Of a DNA stretch of 64,000 nucleotides, positions 1 through 13,115 are shown one piece after another. Position 1 is the first letter of the stretch, and each line of letters starts with the position of its first letter. This DNA comes from Moringa oleifera (lineage: Eukaryota > Streptophyta > Magnoliopsida > Brassicales > Moringaceae). Made by a program: the position numbers and the translations under genes. Location: NCBI GenBank assembly GCA_021397835.1, contig JAJFZO010000407.1, positions 1,054,001 through 1,118,000 on the forward strand, read 5' to 3'. The notes beneath the pieces were generated by a model that was not told where the DNA came from, ran no database searches, and saw only the letters and a list, made by a program, of their open reading frames with translations.

Positions 1-438
1 AAAAATATATATTATGACACTCATTAGTTTATATATATATTTATATAATAAATTAAAATTTTACAAGCACAGTAATTTCATCTTTTTTTAATGTTACATT
101 GTTTTTAAATATATCTAAGTCTTTTATGCTAAAAAAATATATTTAAAATATGTTGTATTATTTTACAGTTATCTATGTTAATTGATTATATAAAATGAGG
201 ATAAAGAACAATTTTAAATTAAAATGGGAAAAAATAATTTGATAAACAGAAACGGAGACAGAGAGGAAGATAAGCACAACCAGTATTCTATTGCAATTAC
301 TAGAGCAGAACAAAGCAGAATACACCATTACTCTCTCGTGGAGTAAAGGTAGTTGATACAGTGACTCTTACAGCACACCAAAGAAACAATGAAGAAGAAA
401 ACACAGGTCCCTTCGTTAGGGTTCCATGTTATATAAAG

Positions 439-1277
439 TTAGGCCCTCCTGAGAGCCATAGCGGAGAGCACAACCAACAACACGAAGACGACAGCAGCAA
501 CCATCGATGCCACCACAGCTCCACTGACTTTCTGGCAGAAATCGCCGAATTGCTGACAGATTGCGAGCCAGTTGGTGTTTGGGTTGCCGTTGTGGGCTAA
601 GTAGACAATGGCAGCGGCTGCAGCACCGGCTGCTGTGGTTAGAGTGAGAGCCAGCTGCAATGGAATGGATAGAGGTTCACCATCTCACAAGATTATCGAA
701 ATTGAAGCGCTTTACGATGCTTGTTAATGGATGTTGAAGTACTTACAGTGTCGAAGATGAGTAGGAGGAGCCTTGGTGCTACTGCTTGTGGGCGAACAAT
801 GGTTACTATGGAGAATGGAAGTGAAAGCACGAGGTAACCAGCAATTATCGCCATTGCAATCACAAAGAACCTGCGTCCACGTATAAAACTCTCAGTCTGC
901 ATATATACTCATCGTTTAATGAAGATAAGCTTACTGGTGAAATGCCAAACTGGGCTGAAGTTTCTAAACGACGACATGAACTTGAATTTCTGCTATGATT
1001 AATGAACAATGACGTACTGAAATGTCGGTAGATCATCGTAGCTGGCTTGGAACTGGAAGAACTGAGTGAAGAAAGGAAGGGTTTCATCGCTGGTTCCCAT
1101 GGTGGCAGCAGCAGCTAGACTTGATATTATAGCGCCAAGACGGAGAAGGAAGTCCAAAATGGCAATGCCCTTCTTGTATCCGGGCTTCTTCTCCGTGTGA
1201 GCTGCCATGAGCGGTGCTTTTCCCTTAGCAACAGCGCTGGACTCTGGAACATCAATGGTGGTTGAGTCACTCTTCAT
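439..1277 (-). CDS. CASP: Casparian strip membrane protein (CASP)
   Basis: Four-pass membrane scaffold that marks the Casparian strip domain of root endodermis and recruits lignin-polymerising enzymes (known role of CASP1-5). Exons on the minus strand: 1277-1018, 870-747 and 654-439 (stop TAA); all junctions are GT-AG and in frame. They encode 199 residues, the usual CASP length. A hydrophilic N-terminus of about 45 residues comes first. TM1 contains the conserved Arg (DFLLRLGAI). The first extracellular loop carries ETLPFFTQF, the nine-residue signature of true CASPs rather than CASP-like proteins. TM3 contains the conserved Asp (LLLIFDT). The second loop reads [15 protein letters not shown]. 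The protein ends in a short RRA tail. The start is the first ATG of the open frame; a TATA box lies about 115 bp upstream. Which CASP paralogue this is cannot be decided here. Confidence 0.95.
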
Positions 1278-1390
1278 TTTGATCTCAAAAGGTAATGGAC
1301 AGACACTTGGAACTTTGTTGCTTGAGAATTGCTGAATTAGAGAACTGAATTGCTTCTTGTGGGTGATGAAAATGAAGCTAAATCCATGAA

Positions 1391-1400
1391 CTTTATATAG
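1391..1400 (-). promoter_or_regulatory. TATA box of the CASP gene
   Basis: Reads CTATATAAAG on the minus strand, about 115 bp upstream of the CASP start codon. This is a typical distance for a plant core promoter with a short leader. Confidence 0.6.
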
Positions 1401-2527
1401 AGAGAGCCAAACAGGAGTTAGTGAAGAAAGTGTTTGGATTATGAAAATGAAACAAAGTGGTTTAGTTCATAGGAGATGGAGGAGTTGTTGCTTACTTTCC
1501 GCACCTGGGTTTTCGTCACCAACTAGAAAGAAAAATAGGGTAGGCCCATGACCACCATAGATAAGAGAGGATAATTAAGTCAACCGATTAATTTGGTTTA
1601 CTACATTATTTAAGTCATTATAGTTAAATTGATTATGGAATAGTGTTTGATTGCCTACCAATTTCTTCCATTTGATAATAATATAGAGAAGGAAGAGGAT
1701 TAGGAATGTTTCATGAAGTCCAACAAAACTAAGACAAAAAACCAACTAATAAAGTTCTATTCTTTTAATCAGTCTACGAAACCACCTGAGCATCCTATCC
1801 AACAATACAAAGTACCTATCTTTAATGATCAAATCTGTTAAATACAAATTTCTGAGTATTAAATTGCATGCTTTAAGGTCCATCTTGCAGTTAGGTTCTT
1901 TAGGTTGTTTCCCATTTTCTGGTAAACTTTACAGGCAACCGACCAGATTCTTGTTTGAAATTCTAGTAGTTCTGGTTTAATGGGACATCAAAATTATTGA
2001 GTTATCATTGATTTAAATTTTGTAACTTTCTAAAAGTTTGCTGGACTTCCAAACTAGGTTTAGTATTTTTATGCTGATTTTACAGGTACAAACTCACTTA
2101 TACTCTTACAAATCCATCGACAACTCATTTAGGCTGACTCTGTAATTTTATTTTAATAAACCTGATACAGCATTTAAAATATCAGTCCTCTTAAAAGGAA
2201 CCAATTCCAATTCATATGGTGCTGGTGTTAAGATATATAGACAGCATTTGCTGCACAAGCCTCTGCAATTTATTGATTCAAAAATTGTGGCATGAACTCA
2301 AAGCAGTTCATATGTTGTTTTCACCATACAGGGCTGCTTTAACTCAAGTGGTGTCAAATAATAAAGGTACAGATAAATTAGGCAGATTGTATGTGAGAAC
2401 ATTCTGAGAGGATAAGTAACTAGCACTTTGTCTGCCCAAGAGCTCGAATCTTGATCAATTTGGTAAAATATGGATCGATGCAATTTCAAGCCCTTGAGAA
2501 CTTCAGACGCAAGCACTGTAAAGCTGA

Positions 2528-5500
2528 TTATGTCCGGATTGCCCATCCGCGCTGTGCAAGTGCCTCAATCACCTGAGTGGCAGCTTCAACGGCGTCATTT
2601 AGTGGAGGATAACTCCAATTCTCAGATATCTGTAAAATCGAAGAAATGAGGAAAATGAGGCCAATTTTGGTTAACAATAATGGCATCAGGAGGACAAAGT
2701 AATAGCAAGACCAAACATTGATCATGCAGCAACTAGCATTTGTACAATGAAGTTGAACAAGAAAATTCTCGTTAGTCAGAAAATTTCACTTGAATTTGCT
2801 TTATGGTAATTTTAGCTCTGCTTCATAAAATTGTAACTATTAAGTTTTTACTGGAAAGAACACTTCCAAAGGAAAGGCTCTTGCAGCTGCAAGCATCCAC
2901 AAACAAATCAGAGACAGTAGCGAATAGTTTAGAGGTGGCAGCTTACATCCTCCTTGCCGGTGAATGGTCGCACAACTCCACGTTTCCAAAGAGACTCCTG
3001 GAAGTCAGCAAACTTCCACCTACAACGCTCAGCTCCTACAACATAAACAGGTTTCCTGCAGCATTGTTTTCACAAAAAGAAAAGTAAATTTAGAACAAAG
3101 GATTTACTTTGAATCAGAAGAATAGTTTAAGTGCTAAACTCTCATCATCATTGTTCACCAGACATACCCAGTACTGCAAGCCTCACTCAACATACTTACT
3201 GAATCAGCAGTAACAACAAAGGCATCAGCCCAAGCTAAATGCCCCATGTGTGGATTAGGACCTGCAATACTTGACAGAAGCACAACATAAATAATCCTCG
3301 ATCTAGTAATTATGCTCTCCATTATTTGAGGGAAAAGATATCCTCAGATCTTACAGAAAAGTGTACCTTTCCCATTCCAGATATGGACCTTAGGATTAGT
3401 GCTAAATTCTTGCATTAACATTCTGGATAACTGTCACTAAGAGTGTCAATAAAGTGAGTACTCATTAAAGAAATCAACAAAATGGAAACTGCTCTCAGTA
3501 TTCATACCTTTTCAGGAGTCCTTCTAGAAAAAGATATTCTGAGGCTGCCACAACTACAGAGAACATTTTGCAGCATGGCGATTAACTGCTTTGCAAGATC
3601 AGCACCATATGGACAGTTGGCTATGTAAAGGAAGATTTCAGACATATATAATATTTTGAATATAAGACATACAGGATGAAACAGCATTACAAAGTAAAGA
3701 ATAATAACTTTCTCCATGCAAATAAACAACTATTGCAGGTAAAACAACTATAACAAATCACCAGTAACACAAGTTCCGCCTACATAGCAAAATAAGTCTC
3801 TGGTATGTAACTTTTCACAGCAGTCTGATGCCAAGGTTAGACAAGTAATAGCTTCAAAGAAATGTGATGTGACGAATGGACATTTGATCAAGTTCAACTA
3901 TTCCTTCATGAAAGTAACAGAATGATAATATCACTGCAAGATGAAATCTGAGCAAATGGCCAAAAGAGTACTGTCCTGACCACTGAACAGAAAAAGAAAA
4001 AGAAAAAAAGGAACTTCTTATCAAAACCCTTCCATGTAAGGACCTACAACAATATCATGTATATGAGAAGATACACAGAATATGAGTTCATGTCCTCGTC
4101 CAGAATCCAATGATCAAGCCAGATTATTAAACAATGCATGATTGTGCTTGCCTATGTAAACCAGCATAACCAGTCCAGAAGATGACAAGACAAACCGAGC
4201 ATTTAATCATGTGCTAACGGAAGTCCAATAAGCATTCCAGCCAGATTACTATTCATCCAACTAATTGGTTTCGCAGCTTAGATCCCAGATGCATAAATGC
4301 ATAAGAAATTGCACACACAAGGTCATAGAACTTGGAAGGCCACCAATCCGAACTTTCCAAACAACAGGAACTTGATAGAGAAAGGAACTACCACAACTAA
4401 CTATCAATGAGATATTTAAACAGCGCAAAACATCAAAAAAATGCCTAGATGGTTGAAAAATACCAAAATTCTATATCCCGCATAATATTCATGATGAAGA
4501 CCAATCACTTTGTGCAAGGCCTGCATGCATATAAACTCCAAAACAATTCTATCCCCTCAAGTTGGTAAGATGCCCATAAATATTTATTATCTTCAGAAGT
4601 ATCCACCGACAGCAACTTTCATGAAGTCCAGGATTCTTCCAAATGGATTCAAATATCCTTCGTACCTTTCAACATCTCAAGGAATATTCTTATATCTTAC
4701 AACAAAAAATTCAGCAAGTTAACAGCAAAACATAATCCACAATAGATCCACTCAAAAAGGACAGAAGATGTAAAAGCACAATAATTTTCCAGAGGTAGAG
4801 CAGGCATATTACTTGTAGGCCCTCCAATGTTGACCACAAGCAAAGGCTTTGGAAGAGGTGCCAGCTCATCATGCCAGATAGAAGCAGCACTTCTAAGTGC
4901 AGCAAAGTCAGCCTGATGAAGAGCTCCCACTGTGAGAACCTGAGATTTAAAACTGACGCCTGTCAACTCTATGTCACCTACTATAACTGTGTAGAACAGC
5001 TAAATTCGATTGCCAGAACCTTTTTCCTAGTTAAGTGAACTCATTTGAGTAAGTATTTTGCAATACATACCACATTCCTACCAGGAGGTTCTCTTGGAGT
5101 AATCCATCTCCGCAGAAACCAAGGAATTTGTTCTTGTGCTTGAGGAGTCAATGGATAATAATCATGACGAGGTGTAATCACCAGATCAAACCGGTGGAGC
5201 TGTGACCTCGGATGTTGTATCTGATAATGTTTTCAAAGTAAAACCTACACAGTTATTCATACATAATTGCATATAGTGAAACTTAAAGAACAAAAAAGTG
5301 TAGTGAGCTATACCACTGAAATGAATAAACAATATCCAATAAATTACATTTACAACCAAAAGTGATTCCTACATAATTACCAAAACAACATATGTGATGT
5401 TCCGCTCTAACTTTTGCTAATAGCAAAATTAAACTATTTCAAGTTGCTGTCTAGAACATGTAAATCCATCGACTAGTCCAAAGTTAAACAATTATGAGTG

Positions 5501-6970
5501 ATACTTAAAATTCTAATGATTAGTGCCAAAGACAACAAACATATGGCAAAACGGAGGTTGAACTGGTGGTCTTGTCATGTGAATTCCAGTGAGTCAAATC
5601 ATCTACATCTAACAACCAAAAATAAAAGGGGAAAAAAGAAGAAGGAAAAGTTTAACCTGAACAACGAAAACATTTTCTGGAGCTAATCGTTTTATGGAGC
5701 TTGCAACAGGAATAGTATCCCGACCAGATGCAACCACTAACAATGGACCATCCCTAATATTTAAGAAAGAAAAGAAGAAAAATAGACATTTTTATCAAAA
5801 TGGAAAAGCAACCATCTCAACAACCTGTAAACGCTGAAATATGAATATAACTTTCCCATCAATTGTTTCATATAATAAGTGGCAAGCAATAACTTTAACG
5901 CGGATAAAACATCAATTGAAAAAATTCTTGTGTTTTTTAATGTAACAGATAAATCAAACCATAGACTTCTACTTATGATTTCATCTCATATAAAAAAATG
6001 TCAAGCAAATTAGAAACAAAGCCACTTAGAAAGAACATACTTCTCAAATGAATTACGAGCCATTCCTGCAATCTGCCTCGCATCAGCTTCTAAAATATCC
6101 TGTAAGCCTGAAAAGCCATCATTTTCATATATATATATATATAATCATCATTATCTCATTTAACACACAGTTGTCACTCCAATTTCTTTCTTCAGATAAA
6201 TTTAGCTGAATCAATCACTCTCTACTTGGAAACTACAACTTCAAAAGACTATATAACATTATTGACACATAATGTTGAAAGTAAATTTGAGAAAGCAATA
6301 ATTACCAGTTCTTTCAGTCAAAAGAGGCATCACTTTGTTGCCACATATTCGACTGATCACATAGTCTACTTTTTTGTGGACAGAAAGAGGAAGCCAATGA
6401 AGCCATTTATTGAAGCCTCCTCTTGGTCTAGTCACGCGCTATAACAACAACCATGAGACGATTATAAATCCTTTTGTTCTTCATTGTCTAATAAAAGACA
6501 TATCTACACAAGAAATCCAGAAAATAAAAATAAACATGAACATTTAGATGCCCTATATGTGTTCAGGTCAGAATATACATGATTCCAGGAATAAGAGCAG
6601 ATAATTAACCTTATACCAAAAAAGAGGAAATGAAATTGTACTGCTTGCTACAAATAAGATTATTACTAAATATGATTAAACATAAGTTGGATAGTGATAA
6701 TAAATATCAAAAAGAAAACGGAAAATGCAAAAATGACAATAGAAGTTTCTTGTCTGATGAAAAATATTAAAAAGAAGTGCTTACGTATAAGGAGTGGCGA
6801 CCTGAGAGGCCTAAGGCACGAACCAAGCCGATGCACTGATTTTCTGCTCCAGCGAAGCCGTTACCGATTACAACCGCCCGTCTGATAGCTCTATAAACCC
6901 CACCTTGGAAGATCTCGGGCACGCCGGTCAAGCCGATGGGCTGGTCGGGCAGCCTGATTGGTCGCATCAC
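2528..6970 (-). CDS. ELM1: Mitochondrial fission protein ELM1
   Basis: Plant-specific adaptor on the outer mitochondrial surface that recruits the dynamin DRP3A for fission (role known from Arabidopsis ELM1, DUF1022 family). Eleven exons: 6970-6785, 6438-6306, 6107-6041, 5753-5657, 5220-5071, 4939-4813, 3620-3508, 3430-3367, 3261-3168, 3055-2947 and 2629-2528. Every phase matches, giving 413 residues, close to the usual length of about 427. Recognisable blocks in order: RRAVVIGNGFAGAENQCIGL near residue 30, ASGRDTIPVASSIKRLAPEN in exon 4, FDLVITPRHDYYPLTPQAQE in exon 5, LTVGALHQADFAALRSAAS in exon 6, NCPYGADLAKQL in exon 7, NPHMGHLAWADAFVVTADS in exon 9, and a C-terminal block starting SENWSYPPLNDAVEAA. 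Two adjacent Met codons (6970, 6967) make the exact start ambiguous by one residue. The gene is divergent to the cyclophilin gene. Confidence 0.95.
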
Positions 6971-7144
6971 TGTAAAAATTTGTATTTGCTGCAGAAGTCT
7001 CTATTTCACTTCCTCAGTTGGTTTGAAGGATTGGTGTGTTTTCTGATAGCAACATCTTTTCGTTCACTGGCAAACGGAAACGATTAGCGTAGGAGATGGC
7101 ACTCCGAATGTAAAAGCTCTGAATCTCAGTTGCCGCCAGATGGA

Positions 7145-7160
7145 TGGGCCCACTGGCCCA
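7145..7160. promoter_or_regulatory. Paired site-II motifs upstream of ELM1
   Basis: TGGGCC (7145-7150) and GGCCCA (7155-7160) lie about 180 bp upstream of the ELM1 start. TGGGCY site-II elements bind TCP factors in promoters of housekeeping and mitochondrial-protein genes. The motif is seen in the sequence; its function is inferred. Confidence 0.4.
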
Positions 7161-7179
7161 CTAATAGCCCATCAAATAC

Positions 7180-8330
7180 CGTTAGGTTTAAAATTAAATT
7201 ACATATTTCATAATACGATTTCTATTTTTAAATATCAAATTCTTCTTATTCTTTGAATAATTTAAAATGCTAAAAATAGTGAAATTTGGATTTTTCTTTT
7301 TTTTTTTTACAATAGTTTAAGCTGACCCTCAAAATTTTAATTCAAATATATTAAAAGCCTTTAAAAAAATTAATATTGAAAAATTTAGGAAAATTATATC
7401 TTAAAAGTTTACTATATCAATTAGTTTTCTCACAAATTGATTTTAAATTTTAAAGTAAATATAATTTTTTTACAATTTTTTCATATATTAAGAGTTATTT
7501 AAATTTAAATGATAAACTTAATATGAAACATATAACTTATTTGAATATTTATGAAATTTTAACAATAAAAATAACATTAATTTTTTATTCATTTGGATTA
7601 AACTCTGATTGACTAAATCAAAATTTTATAAATAAAATTAGATTAATTAAAATTTTAATTTTCTAAATTAAAATTTTAAATTCTAAATTAAAATTTTAAA
7701 TTGAATTTAAAATTTTTATATTTATTTTAAAATTATAATTTTAATATTTATTTAAAATAAAATTTATATAAAATTTAAATATTTGCTTCATATTATCAAT
7801 CAAATGCTTATGTTTAAAAAATAATAAATTAAAATTTTGATCTATTAATTTGATTCAAATTAAATTTTAATTTAAATGATTATAAAAAATTAAAAAATAT
7901 TTTTATTGTTAAAATATCTCAAAAATATCTAAAATAAAATTTTCATCATCTTTCAAATTTAAACAATTCTCGAAACGATATTATAAATTTTTTAAAATCT
8001 TAGCAGTATAAATTTTAAAATATTATATTTTTAATACTCAAAAAATTTTAAAACTTTTTGTATAGTAGCATAAATATTTTTATATTTATAAAAAATTTTG
8101 AAATTAAGATTATTGTATAAAATTTTTAATTTAAATATTTTAAAATTTTAAAATTTAAAATTTAATTTAATTTAATAAATTAATATTCGATTTATTACTT
8201 TAAAAGAGAGTGTTTGATCGATGAAAACAAACATCAAATTTTATGAGATTTTTATTTTTATTTAAATAATAATAAGAAAAATGAAGAAATATGTGTATAT
8301 TAAATTGGATAAGGGCTCATCATAAAGCAT
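7180..8330. repeat. AT-rich intergenic DNA with dispersed repeat
   Basis: No coding potential. It consists of A/T runs built from AAATTTTAAAATTT-like words. The part from about 7857 to 8215 resembles segments elsewhere in the window (for example 37.44-37.82 and 40.81-41.11 kb), which suggests a dispersed AT-rich repeat family rather than random drift. Confidence 0.45.
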
Positions 8331-8345
8331 TAAATGGTTATCTTC

Positions 8346-8386
8346 GGCCCAGATTGTACAGTTCCAGGTGGTAATGCTATGGCCCA
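8346..8386. promoter_or_regulatory. Two GGCCCA site-II motifs, cyclophilin promoter
   Basis: GGCCCA occurs at 8346-8351 and 8381-8386, about 165-200 bp upstream of the expected start of the cyclophilin gene. Such motifs are common in promoters of constitutively expressed plant genes. Function is inferred. Confidence 0.4.
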
Positions 8387-8550
8387 TGACCGGCCCTATG
8401 TGCGTCTGTCCAAAACCGACCCGAATCATATTCGACTTCCAGAGTCCAGAGCTTACTATCGTATTCGTGTTACGAAGCAATTCCTTGATTCCGGGTCTGC
8501 CTCTCTTTCTTCATCTCTGCTCTCGCTCGCTCCGTCGCTCTCGGAGATGA

Positions 8551-11042
8551 TGGGCAAGTGCAGAGGGAGGCCCTCCCGAAGTTACCCTTGAGACCTCCAT
8601 GGGCGCTTTTACTGTTGAGGTACTTATCTCTCTTTTTCTTTCGTTCCTTCTTCCTGATTTTTCTTTCTGTTTGGTCGCTGAAAAAATCTGAACACTGAGT
8701 GAAAATGAGTCAATTCAAGTAGTAGGTTCACTTTGGTTGCAGGTTTTAGCATTTCCTAGTCTAAGTAGTCATTAATCTCTTTGCTAAAAGGTTGTTTCTT
8801 AGTTTTGATGCATTTTCCTTTTTCTTTATTGCCTTTTAAACTGTAATTCACAGCTGTACTACAAACATGCACCAAGAACTTGTAGGAATTTCATCGAACT
8901 CTCTCGCAGAGGTTACTACGACAATGTCAAGTTTCACAGAATTATTAAGGTTCCTCTCTCTCTCTCTCTCTTTCTCACATACACACACACACACACAATC
9001 TCTCTCCTTCTTCCCCCTTGATTGTCTGCTAACTACATAGCTCATGTTGCATGTTTTGGAGAATCTAGGATTTTATAGTACAAGGAGGGGATCCCACGGG
9101 GACTGGAAGAGGTGGAGAGTCCATTTACGGGTACTCTATTATTCGGATAGCTTAATTAAATTTTTTTAATCTGGAAATGGTTATTTAAGTAGCTTCAGAG
9201 GTCATTTATTGTAACCACAATGGTGAGTTCTATAGCTTCTCTTGCTCTGATTTGTGGTTATAACAAGCAGGTTGCAATATATCATTTTCTACTCATTTCA
9301 TGGTTGTTTGGGCCTCTACTTCTTCCAAGTGTTGCAAGTTTAGCCTTTTCTATCTAGAAATATAGTTTTATCTTACTTGTGTTCGAGATATCCTGACAAG
9401 ACTTGCTTGTTTCAGTCCCAAATTTGATGATGAGATAAAGCCGGAGTTGAAGCACACAGGAGCTGGTATTCTGTCCATGGCAAATGCTGGTCCAAATACT
9501 AATGGTAGCCAATTCTTCATTACTTTGGCGCCTGCTCCATCTCTTGATGGTAAAGATACTAGTCTTCCATTTTACTCTAAGAACTTATTCCTTCAATCTT
9601 CTTGGCAAAATAATCAATATGATAGCTGCTCATAGAATTGATGGGATGGGGTATGGGGTTGGAAGCAAATTCTGAAAATTCAAACGGGAGCAGATTCTTG
9701 TCAAACTTATTTTTACAATATCTGAATATCCTTGTGTGGAAAATTGAAAGTCAGGGAGGAAGGGCAAAGAACCCTGTTACTGTCTTTTTTTAGGGCTTTC
9801 CATATTTTGAATATGCTATTAAGCTGTTAGTTTTAGGAACCTCACCACTCCTTGGGGAAGAAACCTAATTGCATCTTTGTGAATGAGTTTGAAAACTCTG
9901 AACTTGCTTTCTTCTGTATCTTCTTTTGATCAGTTACCAGTTATGTCTCATGGAATTCATCATGCTTCTATGGTGCCTAAATCTATGTTTCGGTGTCATC
10001 CAGGAAAACACACGATATTTGGCAGAGTATGTCGTGGAATGGAAATTATCAAGAGGCTTGGTAGTGTCCAAACTGATAATAATGATAGGTTAGTCATTCC
10101 TTCGTGTTGTTTGTGATGTGCAATGCTCTTAATTCTTGACAATGGTGCTCATATCCTTGTGGTGGTCTTCTCCAGATTTCTTTTTTTCTTGTTTTGTCCT
10201 TTTCCGAAATTCTGTTCTAAATACTTGTTATGTTCTTTTCCAAAATTCTATTCTAAATATTTTATCAATATTCTAAAACTAATGATTGCCCTATAAGTTC
10301 ACTTGCCTTTAAAAACTGAAAATTGGTAACTGAATCTGTTCTTCTTGGAGAGCTTATTACATTTAGGACTAGATCTCTCTCTGAGTTCCCAAATAAAGTT
10401 GTGTAATACTTAGAAGCCATATTACATTGGATGTTGCACCCAGCGCAGAAAGAATGAGTCCAAACCTTTATCTATCGAAAATTTGAAATTCATATAGCTC
10501 TGATTTTATATCTTAGCAAAGAAATATCCATTTCCCTTGTATGGAAAACTCATGTAATAGGTTATCTATATGCTCAAATATGTGTTGGAAGTACACTTCC
10601 ACCGCTCCTTAAAACATGCTAAACAATCTTATTCAACCTATAATTATTGCAGTACTATGTAAGAATGTTTTTGGTTCTCTTGATACCGGAAACCCCACCA
10701 AGGTGCCCTGGGAGGTATGCCAACCCTTGAATTTATGAATCTTTTAATAGTCAGCTGAATGTAGATATCATACGGTTTCTCTTCATGTTGTAATCAAACT
10801 CATTCCTTTCCATTTGACTAAATTTATGAAATGCATATTGGAGGCACATCATTTTGATCCAAGACATGTATGATTAACACTCATTGCTCATTTTGCATCT
10901 TTTTGGGACTGCTTCCTACTCTTCCTGGGCCTGGGGCCTGGTACTTCAAGCCTCTGGCCGAAAGTCATACTCACTTGCTTTCATCTGTTAATACAGACCT
11001 CTGCATGACGTAAAGATATTACGGACATCCGTGAAGGATTAG
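8551..11042 (+). CDS. CYP18-2: Spliceosomal cyclophilin, PPIL1/CYP18-2 type (start codon displaced)
   Basis: Peptidyl-prolyl cis-trans isomerase; human PPIL1 sits in the activated spliceosome. Exons: 8551-8619, 8854-8949, 9069-9130, 9416-9549, 10004-10088 and 10997-11042 (TAG). All are in phase, giving 163 residues from WASAEGG onward; Arabidopsis CYP18-2 has 164 including Met. Family blocks visible: [19 protein letters not shown] (with catalytic Arg), [19 protein letters not shown] and [20 protein letters not shown]. Arabidopsis has GSKF in exon 4, whereas this copy reads GPKF. The oddity is the start. The ATG at 8547-8549 is followed by one extra A and then TGG GCA, so ATG is out of frame with the body, and the in-frame codon before TGG is TGA. 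The first in-frame Met is at 8599 (residue 17 of the family). This is either an indel in the genome or an assembly error. From exon 1 onward the frame is intact. Confidence 0.9.
8953..8998 (+). repeat. CT and AC microsatellites in cyclophilin intron 2
   Basis: A (CT)n run just after the exon 2 donor is followed by an (AC)n run of about 17 nt. Simple sequence repeat; no other function is visible. Confidence 0.8.
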
Positions 11043-12199
11043 TATCTGCCCTGCTGCCATTATGAAGTCAACAAGTTGGCAGAAGCTCTGTTTTCAATAT
11101 CAAGGCAAATATCCTAAAGGACGAACAAGCCACTAGTGAGAACTTTATAATGTTAATTTATTCTGAGTTTGGGACGGTTCCATGAAATCAAAAGGAAGAG
11201 TTTTGGTCTTTCATGAATCTTTAAGTTATTTCTCTTATCTTAACGAGGAAATTGCCTGCAGTAGCCTAAAAGCTAGTCAAAATTGAAATAAAAAATTTCT
11301 TTAGAAAAAAAATATTTCGAATCATTAAAAAAGCTAATCTTTGCAAGCACCATTTCATCGTTACTTGCACAATCATGCTTATCATGCTTATCCTTTTGTC
11401 ATTCTGATACATGAATATGGAAGGTGAAAGTGATGTTAGCAGGCCTCCAGTAGTAGTTTTTTCTTGTGCAACCTTTTTTTTGTTTTGAATGTGCAGAAAC
11501 ATATTAAAATTTATCTTCACAATAATGATATGATGATGCTTATTATGTAACTATTATTCATCTTTAGAATATGTTTTTTTGATATATTTCATAATGATAT
11601 GAAGTAGTTTGATGTAATAGTGCCCAGTGATGACTGCTGTAATTTAGCAATAGCAACAAATGTGAATTGTGACAACTAGTTCTCAATAAGTACAAAGGCA
11701 TGCTTATGACAATCAATCTAAACCTGTAAACATGAGATGATCTCATTTATATAATGGGTCTTATGATTTCCTAATATCGTACTCACATTCATGTAAGATC
11801 AGAGAGTAACATTAAAGCACAACAGATACTAAATCCTCCCCTGGTGATCCAACTGATCTTTCCAAGAATCATAAAAACACAAGCCAAGATAAGGGAAAAA
11901 AAAAAAAAACAGAAGTTCCTAAAATATACAGGCCACAACTAGTTTCTATAATCCAGGTGGAGAAAATGTGATGCATCTCTTCCAATTTGCTATACTTCCT
12001 GACCAAGAAAATTCATGCTACCGATTAACGCCAGCAATTTTCCCTGAAAAATGTTGTCCTTGGAAAGGTCATGACTCCTCATTTCCAGCATCTGAAGCCA
12101 CAACAATAACACAGTTGCACCCGGGCCTTTGCCCTTGCAGAGGGAGAAAATCCACCTCGATTTGAACCAATCTAAGGCACTCCAGAATGAAAATCAACA
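11043..12199. other. Intergenic region between convergent genes
   Basis: This holds the 3' flanks of the cyclophilin (+) and SPY (-) genes. I see no reading frame that I recognise, no repeat and no RNA gene. Confidence 0.5.
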
Positions 12200-13063
12200 T
12201 TAGCTCAGTTTGCTTGACTTGATGTTATGATTCAACTGGCATCCATTCTCCTCGCAAGTGGAGACACTCAGCACAGATGATAGGTTCGGAGTAAAACCAT
12301 TGGTCTTGATAGATCCAGGAGAACCGTCTGATGTAACTGTAGCTCTTTCAGACTCAGAGATTTTGATAATTGGCTCTTTGGTAATCTCCTGCTGTTGCAG
12401 CATTTCCATGCGCCTTAAAGATGGCACATCACCTTTACAGTAACGTTGCCACATGTTCCGGTAAGTTGATTCCAGGTTAAGGGTGAAGTTAGCTCCGTCA
12501 CAAACAGGGGATTTAGCCATAAGGTCTCGAAGGCTCATCCTCAAGTTGGAGAGAGCTGTAATGTCAGAGGCCAACCGCAGCGCCAACTGGACATATTCAT
12601 CTTCATTTTTGGCAATCAGATGTTCTAGCCCTGGATTGCATATTGTTATATTAAATCCAAAAAGGCCATACAGAAATAATATAACAATGAAAAGGCCAAA
12701 AGGCATAGTAAAGAAAATTATTAGCTTTACTTCAATTGGATCTCAATCAGCAGGATTTCCAGTAGTTAACATTTCCAAACTCTCATTGTGGGTTTTAATG
12801 AAAGCATTATCGATTCTATTAAAATCTTAAGCAACCTTGATTATGTAAATTGGACAAGAAAAACATTTTCATAACCCCAGTGCACGCTTAATATCAGCAT
12901 TCCAGGCCTCCCCCTGAGAAAAATGAGAAAACAGAACAGGCAAATTTAAGTGAAGTCACAAGGACAAATGTGGAGGAAGCTTGCCAAGAAAGCCTTGTCA
13001 GTGGGGAAACTATGAAAGGTGAGACATTGAGGTTTTTTTTTTATTTTTTTTATTTTTAGGGAA

Positions 13064-13115
<52 letters not shown>

